From positions 1,364,001 to 1,428,000 of the forward strand of contig NZ_CP138991.1 in the NCBI RefSeq assembly GCF_044594925.1: a stretch of DNA of 64,000 bases. The letters run 5' to 3'. A program made the position numbers and the translations under genes. The first letter of the stretch is position 1. Every line of letters begins with the position of its first letter. Of this stretch, positions 43,867-53,074 are shown in pieces. A model generated the notes under the pieces. That model was given only the letters and a program-made list of their open reading frames with translations. It had not been told where the DNA came from and did not search any database. The stretch is from Maribacter sp044594925. Its GTDB lineage: Bacteria > Bacteroidota > Bacteroidia > Flavobacteriales > Flavobacteriaceae.

Positions 43867-44814
43867 ATGCTAGCAAGAGTTGCCAATAATCTTTTTTGGA
43901 TGGGGCGTTATATAGAAAGGTCAGAACATATAGCCCGCTATATTAATGTTAATTATTTTTCATCGTTAGATGCCCCAAATATAAAGTCACAGAATAGACA
44001 GTTTGTTTTACGATCAATGCGCTACATGGTGGGTGACCCAGTTGCCGATGAAAATATAACATTACATGAGGAAGATGTGCTGTATCAAATAGGTTTAGAC
44101 GCTAATTTTCAATACTCTATCATTAATAATGTAAAGTTTGCTCGCGAAAATGCCAATAGCGCAAGGGACTTGATTTCTACCGAACTATATGAATCCATTA
44201 ATAAGTTCTATCATTTTGTGCTGAACTATCCTAAAGACCAGTTTGTAAAGAATAGTCTTCATGACTTTACGGTAAATGTCACTGAAATGACGTCTATTTT
44301 AAGGGGCAAGATAAGAGGTACACTATTACATGACTCCGTATACGCTATTATATTATTAGGAATCAATATTGAGCGTGCTACACAAATAACGCGTATCATC
44401 AATGCCAAATTTAACGATGCCCTTAAAGCACAAGGGAGTTATGGCGATAAATTTAGCAATAGCTTTGAATGGACAACATTATTGAAGTGCGCAGAATCCT
44501 ATGATATGATGCGCCGTTTCTATAAAAAAACCCCTACGAGCATCTCTACACTAGAATTTTTAATATTGAATCCGAACTGTCCACGCTCCGTTATGAATTC
44601 ATTGAATCAGGTATATAAGAACGTGAAGATTCTAGATCCTGGAAAAAAGTACAATAAAAAATCTACTGCCTTTCTCATTGGCCGAATAAGAGCGGAATAT
44701 GAATACAAATACATAGAAGAAATTGAAAAGGATATAGAATCTTTTATAAACCATATATTACAAAGTCTTACAGAGGTAAGCAAAAAACTAGAAGAAGAGT
44801 TTTTCACCTATTAA
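43867..44814 (+). CDS. Alpha-E domain protein (DUF403)
   Basis: This 315-residue all-alpha protein starts with the family hallmark MLARVANNLFWMGRYIERSEHIARY and is rich in paired helices (RGKIRGTLLHDSVYAIILLG, NIERATQITRIINAKF, LEFLILNPNCPRSV). Alpha-E proteins always travel with permuted ATP-grasp and transglutaminase genes and are thought to be partner or scaffold proteins; no enzymatic residues are recognisable. It follows the ATP-grasp gene and precedes the transglutaminase gene on the same strand. Confidence 0.9.
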   Translation: MLARVANNLFWMGRYIERSEHIARYINVNYFSSLDAPNIKSQNRQFVLRSMRYMVGDPVADENITLHEEDVLYQIGLDANFQYSIINNVKFARENANSARDLISTELYESINKFYHFVLNYPKDQFVKNSLHDFTVNVTEMTSILRGKIRGTLLHDSVYAIILLGINIERATQITRIINAKFNDALKAQGSYGDKFSNSFEWTTLLKCAESYDMMRRFYKKTPTSISTLEFLILNPNCPRSVMNSLNQVYKNVKILDPGKKYNKKSTAFLIGRIRAEYEYKYIEEIEKDIESFINHILQSLTEVSKKLEEEFFTY

Positions 44815-44844
44815 GAACATCTGAATTAGCGTATCTTAGCCATT

Positions 44845-45702
44845 ATGCCGAAAGAATATTCCATTACCTACAAAGCGGATAATAATTATGAGAATTGGGT
44901 TCATGATGCAAATTGGCAATTTTTAATTATTCCTCAGGAAAATGATTCCCAAGAGCTTATCGCCTTCGATTTTTTAAACTCAATAAAGGCAATTAATGAA
45001 GAATCTATTAATGGATATGGCTTTAAGACCGTTAGAGTACATCCTAAAGAAAAATTCAAGAAGATTTCTTTTGAGGCTAATTTTAAATTGATTAAAAAAG
45101 AAGTAAATCCGTTCGATTTTGAACCGGAACACGATGTATCCGCTTCTTACTCCAAATTGAATAAACTTGATTTTAAAGTCGATTTCGAACCTTTTCTAAA
45201 GAAAACCCATTTTACGACATTACCTAATCTCACCAGTTCCCTTTTTCAATTTGATGAACAACTATCCATATTCGAAAATCTAAAAAGGCTCAACGACTGG
45301 ACATATATTCACATCTATTTTAAAACAGGGGTTACCAATGTGAAGACCACGCTCGATGAAATCATAAAAAAAAGACACGGCGTTTGTCAAGATTTCACAC
45401 ATCTCTTTTGTGCCTTGGCAAGGAAAAATGGTATCCCAGCAAGGTATGTCTCGGGTTACTTGCATCAAGGAAGTGGCTATTTTGGAGATTCACAGATGCA
45501 TGCTTGGTCAGAGACTTACGTTCCTAACGTAGGCTGGGTAGGGTTTGACCCTACAAACAATCTCCTTGCTAATGACAATCACATTAAGGTTGCGCACGGT
45601 AAAGACTACGACGATTGTTCACCGTTAAAAGGTGTTATTTATTCCCAGGGTAAAAACAAAACTTCGCATTCCGTTATAGTAAGCAGTCAACAACAACAAT
45701 AA
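44845..45702 (+). CDS. Transglutaminase-like cysteine protease protein
   Basis: The 285-residue protein has an N-terminal beta-sandwich (about 1-150) and a transglutaminase-like core with the catalytic Cys in KRHGVCQDFTHLFCALARKNG. The His is in QMHAWSETYVPNVGW and the Asp in GFDPTNN. It has no signal peptide. In this gene set it may hydrolyse or transfer amide-linked peptides made by the ATP-grasp ligase; that is inference. It is the last gene of the set; prfB begins 63 bases later. Confidence 0.9.
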   Translation: MPKEYSITYKADNNYENWVHDANWQFLIIPQENDSQELIAFDFLNSIKAINEESINGYGFKTVRVHPKEKFKKISFEANFKLIKKEVNPFDFEPEHDVSASYSKLNKLDFKVDFEPFLKKTHFTTLPNLTSSLFQFDEQLSIFENLKRLNDWTYIHIYFKTGVTNVKTTLDEIIKKRHGVCQDFTHLFCALARKNGIPARYVSGYLHQGSGYFGDSQMHAWSETYVPNVGWVGFDPTNNLLANDNHIKVAHGKDYDDCSPLKGVIYSQGKNKTSHSVIVSSQQQQ

Positions 45703-45765
45703 AAGGCAAGTTGCCCTATTATTATTGCCAAAAAGAACATTATTTTTACGCAAAATATTTAGAAA

Positions 45766-46867
45766 ATGCATATTACTACAGACCACTACAAAGGTCTTTT
45801 AGATCGCCTTGGTGCGTTAAGGAGGTATCTTTGACATTGATGCCAAGCTTATAGAAATCGAGAACGAGCAGGAAAAAACCTTAGCTCCAGATTTTTGGGA
45901 CAATCCACAAGAGGCACAGGCGCATATGAAGTTTATCCAATCTAAGAAACAATGGGTAGATGATTATAATGACGCAAAGACTTTAGTCAATGATTTAGAA
46001 GTACTCATAGAGTTTCTGGAAGAAGGAGAGGTCTCGGAAGAAGAAGTAGACACCCAATACCAGAAGGCATTGGACGTTCTTGAAAAAATGGAGTTTAAAA
46101 ATATGCTCTCCGAAGAAGGGGATGAACTCCCCGCTGTGCTTCAAATTACCGCAGGTGCAGGAGGTACGGAAAGTTGTGATTGGGCCGCAATGCTTATGCG
46201 CATGTACATGATGTGGGCAGAGAAAAATGGTTATAAGGTTAAAGAGCTTAATTATCAAGACGGAGATGTAGCTGGTATTAAAACCGTAACCTTGGAAATA
46301 GATGGGGACTTTGCCTTTGGCTGGTTAAAGGGTGAAAACGGCGTGCATAGACTGGTGCGCATCTCACCTTTTGATAGTAATGCCAAAAGACACACCTCGT
46401 TCGTATCCGTTTATGTTTATCCTTTGGTTGATGATAGTATCGAAATTGATGTAAATCCAGCAGATATTACCATCACCACGGCACGTTCTAGTGGTGCAGG
46501 TGGTCAGAATGTGAACAAGGTGGAGACTAAAGTGCAACTGGTACACCATCCATCGGGAATACAAATCTCTTGTTCAGACTCTAGAAGCCAACACGACAAT
46601 AGGGCAACGGCAATGAAAATGCTAAAATCGCAATTATATGAGATAGAATTGCGCAAAAAAATGGAAGCACGGCAAGAAATAGAATCCTCAAAAATGAAAA
46701 TTGAATGGGGTTCTCAAATAAGAAACTATGTTATGCATCCGTATAAGTTAGTAAAAGATGTCCGCACTGCTCATGAAACAGGTAATGTAGACGCTGTAAT
46801 GGACGGTAATATAGATGCCTTTCTAAAAGCGTATCTTATGCTTATGGGGCAAAAAGACGAAGAATAA
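45766..46867 (+). CDS. prfB: Peptide chain release factor 2 with programmed +1 frameshift
   Basis: The gene begins at ATG 45766, reads 22 codons to CTT (45829-45831), meets TGA (45832-45834) and continues in the +1 frame from GAC (45833), for 366 residues in total. RF2 recognises UGA and UAA. The frameshift region holds AGGAGG, TAT, CTT, TGA, C, as in the well-known autoregulatory site where RF2 shortage favours shifting. Downstream are the codon-recognition SPF (VRISPFDSN) and the catalytic GGQ (SGAGGQNVNKVETKV). A reading that starts only at 45926 misses the N-terminal 53 residues. It is followed by an ArsC-like gene after 16 bases. Confidence 0.96.
45820..45835 (+). promoter_or_regulatory. 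RF2 programmed frameshift signal
   Basis: AGGAGG (45820-45825), TAT, the slippery CTT (45829-45831) and TGAC (45832-45835). The internal Shine-Dalgarno helix three bases before the slip codon pushes the ribosome forward; the weak UGA-C context gives time. It is the only strong Shine-Dalgarno-like element I noticed in the window. Confidence 0.93.
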
Positions 46868-46883
46868 AACTATAGTAAAGAAT

Positions 46884-47228
46884 ATGATCAAAATATATCA
46901 CAACCCTAGGTGTAAAAAATCCAGAGAAGGATTAGCTGCTGTAGAAAAATCTGGCAAGGAGTTTGAAGTAGTGAGGTATCTAGAAAACATTCCCTCTAAA
47001 GAAGAGTTGAGAGAAGTTATAAATTGTCTAGGTATTAAACCAGAGAGCCTGGTCCGTAAAAACGAAGCTATTTGGAAAGAAAAGTACAGAAACAGAATGC
47101 TTTCTGATGAAGAAGTATTAGACGCCATGATAACTTATCCAAAACTTATAGAAAGACCAATAGTCATTAACAATGGAACCGCCGTAATAGGTAGACCATT
47201 AGAGAACATAGAAAATTTTATTTCATAA
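46884..47228 (+). CDS. ArsC/Spx-family arsenate reductase-like protein
   Basis: This 114-residue thioredoxin-fold protein has the ArsC start IKIYHNPRCKKSREGLAAVE with the catalytic Cys10, the RYLENIPSKEEL segment, and ERPIVINNGTAVIGRP with the conserved arginines. The single-cysteine glutaredoxin-coupled type (E. coli ArsC/YffB) fits better than Spx. It starts 16 bases after prfB and may share its transcript. There is no arsenite pump or ArsR next to it, so arsenate resistance is not certain. Confidence 0.87.
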   Translation: MIKIYHNPRCKKSREGLAAVEKSGKEFEVVRYLENIPSKEELREVINCLGIKPESLVRKNEAIWKEKYRNRMLSDEEVLDAMITYPKLIERPIVINNGTAVIGRPLENIENFIS

Positions 47229-47320
47229 TATGTTTAATATTATTCAGCTAAGTTTAAACATATTAACAAACAATTAACCAATTGTGATTAAACCAAAGTA
47301 TAATTTTACAATCTAACATT

Positions 47321-47830
47321 ATGAAAATACTAATACAATCCAATTTAGCAAGAATCGTTTTTGCAAGCATTTTTTTGCTTGTTGGTTCAGAGTCTTTTGC
47401 TCAATTCGGGCGGGGTCAACAAGGTTTTGGAGGCAGAGGAGCTTATGGGTACGGAAGACAGCGCAGTACTATTCCACAAGCTCAAGAAGCTCCAAAGAAG
47501 GAGGAGCCTAAAACGGCAGCGCAAATAGTGGACGAGACAATGCCATCTATTACGGAAGCTATAGGGCTGAACGAATTTGAAACCGCAGTTTTGAGTTCGG
47601 TATTAAAAAAATACGTGCAGGAACGTATTGAAGCTCAAATTTTAAAATTACCTCCAGAGAAAATGAAAGAGGTATATGAAAAAATAACGGAGCGCCAAGA
47701 TGAAGAACTAAGGGCCGGACTTCCTTTGGAAAAATATGAAGCGTTCGTTGAACTTCAGAAAAATGGAGTAGCCAAGACGATAAAGAACAATAAAAAGAAG
47801 AAAAAGAAACGCAAAAAAGCAAAAAGTTAA
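47321..47830 (+). CDS. Exported helical protein with lysine-rich tail
   Basis: The 169-residue protein has a signal peptide (ARIVFASIFLLVGSESFAQ). A Gly/Arg/Gln-rich linker (FGRGQQGFGGRGAYGYGRQR) follows, then a helical domain (TMPSITEAIGLNEFETAVLSSV through RQDEELRAGLPLEKYEAF) and a C-terminal NNKKKKKKRKKAKS. The helical part resembles the Spy/CpxP-like small periplasmic proteins, but I cannot confirm the family. The TonB-type barrel gene starts 4 bases after its stop, so the two are translated together. Confidence 0.75.
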   Translation: MKILIQSNLARIVFASIFLLVGSESFAQFGRGQQGFGGRGAYGYGRQRSTIPQAQEAPKKEEPKTAAQIVDETMPSITEAIGLNEFETAVLSSVLKKYVQERIEAQILKLPPEKMKEVYEKITERQDEELRAGLPLEKYEAFVELQKNGVAKTIKNNKKKKKKRKKAKS

Positions 47831-47834
47831 CCCT

Positions 47835-50324
47835 ATGAGAAAGATTTTTCTGTTACTCCTATTATTAAGTATTACAAGTATTTATAGTCAAAGAAAAGGA
47901 GGGAATAAAGGGCAGAGACCGAGTCCCATAGAAATAACAGGAAAAGTCATAGATCAAGAAACAAACCAACCTTTAGAATACGCCACCTTTGTACTGCAAA
48001 GTATAAGAAATCCCGACAAAATAACCGGAGGCATTACTGATATAAATGGTGTATTCAAAGTGGAAACGCCCCCAGGAAAATATAACTTAAGCATTGAATA
48101 CATAGGGTACAAAACCTATGAAAGTGCTAATCAGGAAATCACTAAAAACACTGATATTGGCACTATAAAACTTCAGATTTCTGCAGCACAATTAGAAGGA
48201 GTCGAAATTATTGCGGAAAAAACTACCGTAGAAGTCAGATTAGATAAAAAAGTATATAATGTTGGTAAAGACCTCACCAATAGTGGTGCCACAATAAGTG
48301 ATGCCTTGGATAATATACCCTCTGTAACTGTAGATGTTGATGGTGCTGTGGCTCTTAGGGGTAACGGTAATGTGCGCATACTCATAAATGGAAGACCTTC
48401 GGCTTTAGCAGGCTTTGGTTCAACGGATGCGCTTCGTCAGCTCCCCGCAGATGCAATAGAGAAAGTAGAGGTTATTACGAGTCCGTCAGCGCGTTACGAC
48501 GCAGAAGGTACCGCAGGTATTTTGAATATTGTTTTAAAAAAAGAAAAAACCCGTGGTGTTAACGGCACAATTAATACCACTGTGGGTTTTCCCTCAGCGG
48601 CTTCGCTTACTGCTAATCTTAACTTAAGAAAAGAAAAATATAACCTCTTTACTACCTTAGGATATTCCTATCGTGAACCACCTGGAAATGGACTCGCCGA
48701 CAATACTTACTTTAGTGATGCAAGTGAGTTTGATAGGATAATAGAAGAGCGAGATATCAACCGAATAAACAGCGGTTTTAATCTAAATTTAGGTGTAGAG
48801 TATTTTTTAACGGAAACCTCATCGATTACCGCAAGCGCCTTCGCTAGAACTAACGATGGAGAAGATATCACTGAAAATATTGCAACAGGATTCGTAGAAG
48901 CCGAAATAAATCGTATTGCATTACGCGTAGAAGATGAGCAAGAAGAAGAAAAAAGTGCACAATTTTCCTTGAGTTACAATAACGACTTTAATACGGAAGG
49001 ACACAAACTTACCGTAGACCTGCAACTTTCCTATGACGAAGAATTTAAACCAACACCGATTACTGAAAATCAAACCTTTCCAAATACAGCTCCCATCGCA
49101 AACCTTAATATAGAAGAATTAGAGTTGCAAAATGAATATTTAGCGCAAGTAGATTATGTACTACCTATGGGAGATGCACAGTTTGAAGCAGGATACCGAG
49201 GCAATTGGGAACAATCGGATACCGATTTTTATTTGGAAGAAGAACTTGATTTAGGTTCTGGTGTTTTTGTTCCTAATGCAGGTCTCGTGAACCGATTTGT
49301 ATTTAACCAGAACGTGAATTCTTTTTATACACAATATGGAGATAAGTTAGGGGCTTTTTCTTATTTAGCCGGACTTAGATTGGAAAACACCCGACTTCAA
49401 GGAGAAATTGTAGGTGCGGACGTGGCAAGTTTGCAAGAGATAGTAGGCGAGGGAATAGCTATTAATTTTGATAAGAATTATTTAGGCCTCTTCCCTACCC
49501 TAAACCTCATTTATGAACTGGCAGAAAACGAAAATTTGACCTTAGGCTACAACAGGAGAATCAACAGGCCCAGAGGTCGCTTTATTAACCCGTTCCCTTC
49601 CCAATCTAGCCGGACCAATATTTTTCAAGGAAATCCAGATTTAGACCCTGCCTTTGCAAATGCTTTTGATCTGGGATACTTGAAACGGTGGAAAAAATTA
49701 ACGTTAACCTCATCTGTCTATTACCAAAAAGAAACAAATTCTTTTGAACGTGTACAGGAAGAAACGGGACAGGTAACATCAGACGGTATAGTAGTTATCC
49801 GCTCTATCCCGATTAACCTAGCAACCAACGAGCGTGTCGGTGCGGAATTGGGCTTGTTGTACAATCCTGCTAAATGGCTTCGTTTAAACGGTAGTTTCAA
49901 TTTCTTTCAATTTAATTCGGAAGGAGAATTCAATGGTGTTGATTTTGGGGCAACGAACACAAGTTGGTTTTCCAGGTTTAGTTCAAAAGCAACCTTACCC
50001 GGTAAAATAGATTGGCAGACCAACGCCTTTTACCGTGGACCTACCAACAATGCACAAACTGAAAATGAAGGTATATTTACGTTGAATTTAGCTTTTAGCA
50101 AGGATATTCTTAAGGATAAAGGTACGCTGGCATTAAATGTGAGCGACCTGTTAAATTCAAGGAAAAGAATTTCTTCAACGACAACACCTTTTTTTACCTC
50201 TGAAAGTGAGTTTCAATGGAGAGAGCGTCAGTTTACACTTTCCTTTGTGTACCGCATAAACCAGAAAAAGAAACCGGAGCGAAGAGGAAACCGAGGAAAC
50301 GACGAAGAAGAATTTGATGGATAA
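47835..50324 (+). CDS. Outer-membrane beta-barrel receptor (TonB-dependent type) with N-terminal carboxypeptidase-like domain
   Basis: This 829-residue protein starts with a signal peptide (MRKIFLLLLLLSITSIYSQ). Next is a carboxypeptidase regulatory-like beta domain (EITGKVIDQETNQPLEYATF, then IEYIGYKTYES) and a plug (TTVEVRLDKKVYNVGKDL, ISDALDNIPSVTVDVDGAV, RILINGRPSALAGFGS). The long barrel has the strand pattern of the OMP_b-brl_3 family and ends RQFTLSFVYRINQKKKPERRGNR. There is no obvious TonB box. It could import a large ligand or work with the small exported protein encoded 4 bases upstream. A strong terminator follows (50345-50373). Confidence 0.87.
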   Translation: MRKIFLLLLLLSITSIYSQRKGGNKGQRPSPIEITGKVIDQETNQPLEYATFVLQSIRNPDKITGGITDINGVFKVETPPGKYNLSIEYIGYKTYESANQEITKNTDIGTIKLQISAAQLEGVEIIAEKTTVEVRLDKKVYNVGKDLTNSGATISDALDNIPSVTVDVDGAVALRGNGNVRILINGRPSALAGFGSTDALRQLPADAIEKVEVITSPSARYDAEGTAGILNIVLKKEKTRGVNGTINTTVGFPSAASLTANLNLRKEKYNLFTTLGYSYREPPGNGLADNTYFSDASEFDRIIEERDINRINSGFNLNLGVEYFLTETSSITASAFARTNDGEDITENIATGFVEAEINRIALRVEDEQEEEKSAQFSLSYNNDFNTEGHKLTVDLQLSYDEEFKPTPITENQTFPNTAPIANLNIEELELQNEYLAQVDYVLPMGDAQFEAGYRGNWEQSDTDFYLEEELDLGSGVFVPNAGLVNRFVFNQNVNSFYTQYGDKLGAFSYLAGLRLENTRLQGEIVGADVASLQEIVGEGIAINFDKNYLGLFPTLNLIYELAENENLTLGYNRRINRPRGRFINPFPSQSSRTNIFQGNPDLDPAFANAFDLGYLKRWKKLTLTSSVYYQKETNSFERVQEETGQVTSDGIVVIRSIPINLATNERVGAELGLLYNPAKWLRLNGSFNFFQFNSEGEFNGVDFGATNTSWFSRFSSKATLPGKIDWQTNAFYRGPTNNAQTENEGIFTLNLAFSKDILKDKGTLALNVSDLLNSRKRISSTTTPFFTSESEFQWRERQFTLSFVYRINQKKKPERRGNRGNDEEEFDG

Positions 50325-50344
50325 ACTATAAAAGAGTACAAAAC

Positions 50345-50373
50345 AAAAAAGAAGCCAAATTGGCTTCTTTTTT
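50345..50373 (+). terminator. Terminator after the barrel receptor
   Basis: GAAGCCA and TGGCTTC pair around AAT, extended by an A-run and a T-run. The T-run ends at the stop codon of the convergent small gene. Confidence 0.8.
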
Positions 50374-50546
50374 TATGCATCTCGTTGCGCTCGTTTAGCG
50401 TCTCGTTTCTCTTTAAGTAATTCTATGATATTACCTCCTAACCAATAAGGTACCACGAAGAGTAATAAAAATATCATTAACCAAAAACCAATAGTAAGTA
50501 TGGTTAAAAATGCTAAAAATCCTAAATATTGGTCAAATTCGAACAT
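50373..50546 (-). CDS. 57-residue membrane protein
   Basis: A short frame gives MFEFDQYLGFLAFLTILTIG, then FWLMIFLLLFVVPYWLG, then a charged IIELLKEKRDAKRAQRDA tail. It has one long or two short membrane segments and a basic cytoplasmic end. A complete promoter (TTG, 21 bases, TATCTTTG at 50566-50597) lies 19 bases before its ATG and the terminator shared with the barrel gene lies at its end, so it is a real transcription unit. I do not know a family for it. Confidence 0.72.
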   Translation of the reverse strand: MFEFDQYLGFLAFLTILTIGFWLMIFLLLFVVPYWLGGNIIELLKEKRDAKRAQRDA

Positions 50547-50565
50547 ATCAAAATTTTATATAATA

Positions 50566-50597
50566 CAAAGATACCATAAACGTATTATTTTTTGCAA
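50566..50597 (-). promoter_or_regulatory. Promoter of the 57-residue membrane protein gene
   Basis: On the - strand TTG (50595-50597), 21 bases and TATCTTTG (50566-50573) are present, 19 bases before the ATG. Confidence 0.6.
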
Positions 50598-50683
50598 GCT
50601 ATAAATGAAATTAATTTTAATTGATGTCAAAAAATCTACCTGAAATAATTTAATCCTTTATTTTTAGCTACTATCGTATATCT

Positions 50684-50691
50684 TAACTTTG
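50684..50691 (+). promoter_or_regulatory. -7 box for fumC
   Basis: TAACTTTG matches TAnnTTTG, 19 bases before the ATG at 50711. Upstream TTTTTAG at normal distance is not a clear TTG. Confidence 0.5.
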
Positions 50692-50710
50692 TCATAGAAA
50701 AAAGTACAGT

Positions 50711-52108
50711 ATGGAATATAGAATTGAAAAAGACACCATGGGGCAGGTAAAAGTCCCAAGTAATAAATATTGGGGCGCCCAGACAGAGCGTTCCAGAAAT
50801 AACTTCAAGATAGGACCAGCAGCATCTATGCCGTTAGATATTGTATATGGTTTTGCATATTTAAAAAAAGCTGCTGCCTTTACCAATTGCGAACTTGGGG
50901 TTTTATCGGAGTCTAAACGCAATTTAATAGCACAAGTTTGTGATGAAATTTTAGCAGGAAAACATGACGACCAATTTCCATTGGTAATCTGGCAAACTGG
51001 TTCAGGGACGCAAAGTAATATGAACGTCAATGAGGTCGTTGCCAATAGAGCACATGAAATAGCTGGTCATAAAATTGGGGAAGGAGAAAAAACCATTCAA
51101 CCAAATGACGATGTCAACAAATCGCAGTCGTCAAACGACACCTTCCCTACAGGTATGCATATTGCTGCATACAAGAAAATTATAGAGGTAACGATTCCAG
51201 GAGTCACGCAACTACGAAATACCCTTCAGCGTAAGAGCGAAGCATTTAATTCTGTGGTGAAAATTGGAAGGACCCATCTTATGGACGCCACTCCCCTTAC
51301 CCTTGGTCAGGAATTTTCCGGTTACGTATCTCAACTAGACCATGGACTAAAGGCGCTAAAAAATACCCTCAGTCATTTAAGCGAATTAGCTTTAGGTGGA
51401 ACGGCGGTAGGCACAGGTCTCAACACCCCAAAAGGTTATGACATACTCGTTGCCAAATATATTGCTGAATTCTCAGGCCTACCTTTTGTCACGGCCGAAA
51501 ACAAATTTGAAGCTTTAGCAGCGCATGATGCAATAGTAGAAAGTCATGGTGCATTAAAACAATTAGCAGTTTCATTAAATAAAATAGCAAACGATATCCG
51601 TATGATGGCTTCCGGCCCACGTTCCGGGATTGGAGAAATCATAATTCCTGCCAATGAACCCGGCAGTTCTATTATGCCAGGAAAAGTAAACCCTACGCAA
51701 TGTGAAGCGCTGACCATGGTCTGTGCTCAAGTAATGGGCAATGACGTGGCCATTAGCGTTGGAGGCACTCAGGGACATTACGAGTTAAATGTTTTTAAAC
51801 CAATGATGGCATCTAATATTTTACAATCTGCTCAGTTAATAGGAGATGCTTGCGTTAGTTTTGAAGAGAATTGCGCGGCAGGTATTGAACCCAATAATGA
51901 GGTAATCAAAGAATTACTGAACAATTCATTGATGCTGGTAACTGCACTGAATACTAAAATTGGATACTACAAGGCCGCAGAGATTGCGAATACGGCCCAT
52001 AAGAACGGTACTACATTAAAAGAGGAAGCAATTAACTTGGGTTATGTTAGTGCTGAAGACTATGATGAATGGGTTAAACCAGAAGCTATGGTAGGCAGCC
52101 TAAAATAA
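50711..52108 (+). CDS. fumC: Class II fumarate hydratase
   Basis: The 465-residue tetrameric, iron-independent fumarase interconverts fumarate and L-malate in the TCA cycle. It shows the family signature GSSIMPGKVNPTQCEA with the catalytic loop, TGSGTQSNMNVNEV, NKSQSSNDTFPTGMHI and TPLTLGQEFSGY. The length equals typical FumC (about 460-467). Argininosuccinate lyase and aspartase share the fold, but TGSGTQSNMNVNEVxANRA favours FumC. It has its own promoter box and a terminator, so it is monocistronic. Confidence 0.96.
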   Translation: MEYRIEKDTMGQVKVPSNKYWGAQTERSRNNFKIGPAASMPLDIVYGFAYLKKAAAFTNCELGVLSESKRNLIAQVCDEILAGKHDDQFPLVIWQTGSGTQSNMNVNEVVANRAHEIAGHKIGEGEKTIQPNDDVNKSQSSNDTFPTGMHIAAYKKIIEVTIPGVTQLRNTLQRKSEAFNSVVKIGRTHLMDATPLTLGQEFSGYVSQLDHGLKALKNTLSHLSELALGGTAVGTGLNTPKGYDILVAKYIAEFSGLPFVTAENKFEALAAHDAIVESHGALKQLAVSLNKIANDIRMMASGPRSGIGEIIIPANEPGSSIMPGKVNPTQCEALTMVCAQVMGNDVAISVGGTQGHYELNVFKPMMASNILQSAQLIGDACVSFEENCAAGIEPNNEVIKELLNNSLMLVTALNTKIGYYKAAEIANTAHKNGTTLKEEAINLGYVSAEDYDEWVKPEAMVGSLK

Positions 52109-52135
52109 ACGCAGACGCACAACAGCTAAAAAGCA

Positions 52136-52164
52136 AAAAGGGCAATCTTATAGATTGCCCTTTT
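52136..52164. terminator. Bidirectional terminator
   Basis: AAAAGGGCAATCT and AGATTGCCCTTTT form a 13-bp stem with a three-base loop between fumC (+) and the coiled-coil gene (-). Confidence 0.85.
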
Positions 52165-52186
52165 CTTATATAATGGATAGTGTTAC

Positions 52187-53074
52187 TTATTTTAAAGTGA
52201 ACTGAGACGTTCCCAATAATTTAAGTTTGTCATCATATACATTTACCATGTATTGTCCTTTCTGGAAATCTCCTGCTGGTCTGTTCATATAGTCGCAGAT
52301 ATCCAATGACTTGTTCTCATAGTAAAAATTGGTTGCTTTACTATACGTGATAGAAGCACCGTTGTCATTAGTCTTAGAGAAACTCTCACCAAGTACGTTA
52401 CCTTGGGGATCCAAGGTCTCTAAGTAAAACTCTCTATCTCCTGCCTGTGCAATAACATTATCAGCAACGGTAAAACAGATTTTAAACTTATCCGTAGCCT
52501 TTGCTCTTGAAGTAGAGACTAACTTACCACTGTTACGCTCTTTAACGGCATCAACATTTATTTTTGAAAGGTTTAAAGCGGAACCTTTCTCAACAACATC
52601 TGCCAATTGAGTGTTCTGTACTACTAAAGAATCATTGAAAACCGTTTGTTTTTCCAACTCTACATACGTACTATCTCTCTGCATGGCAATCATGCTATTA
52701 GAACGTGTAAGCGAATCAACTTGCTTTAACAACTGCTCTCTTTCTGCTTTAAGAACGCCTACTTGTCTTCTATATCTTGCCAACGAAGAAATATCAGCCT
52801 TCATTGTTTTTACAGAATCGATATATTTTGCAATGTTATCTCTTGCACTGACCAATTCCTCATTCGTAGCATTACTTTCCAAAATAGCCTTATCATATTC
52901 AGATTTTAAACTATTTAAATCGTCTACTACCAGTTCTTTCTCCTTAGTAAGAACGGTTTCCGTCTTCTTTTTGTCCTGATAAAGGCTTACGGTGTAAATA
53001 ATGGTAGCTAAAAGTACAACACCAAGTAATGCTGCTAATACCTTTAATCCATTGTTATTTTTTGTTTCAGTCAT
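52187..53074 (-). CDS. Membrane-anchored coiled-coil protein
   Basis: The 295-residue protein has one N-terminal membrane helix (VLAALLGVVLLATIIYTVSLY), a long predicted coiled coil (about 38-170: KEKELVVDDLNSLKSEYDKA, RRQVGVLKAEREQLLKQVDSL). A compact C-terminal domain follows (FKICFTVADNVIAQAGDREF, then YMVNVYDDKLKLLGTSQFTLK) that looks like a beta-sandwich. The coiled coil would hold the C-terminal domain away from the membrane. Such proteins are often mislabelled ParA-like; no P-loop is present. The function is unknown. Confidence 0.8.
   Translation of the reverse strand: MTETKNNNGLKVLAALLGVVLLATIIYTVSLYQDKKKTETVLTKEKELVVDDLNSLKSEYDKAILESNATNEELVSARDNIAKYIDSVKTMKADISSLARYRRQVGVLKAEREQLLKQVDSLTRSNSMIAMQRDSTYVELEKQTVFNDSLVVQNTQLADVVEKGSALNLSKINVDAVKERNSGKLVSTSRAKATDKFKICFTVADNVIAQAGDREFYLETLDPQGNVLGESFSKTNDNGASITYSKATNFYYENKSLDICDYMNRPAGDFQKGQYMVNVYDDKLKLLGTSQFTLK

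Noticed and set aside
45832..45834. TGA near the prfB start as a sequencing error or pseudogene
   Set aside because: The AGGAGG-TAT-CTT-TGA-C context is the known RF2 frameshift signal, and both parts are in the expected frames.
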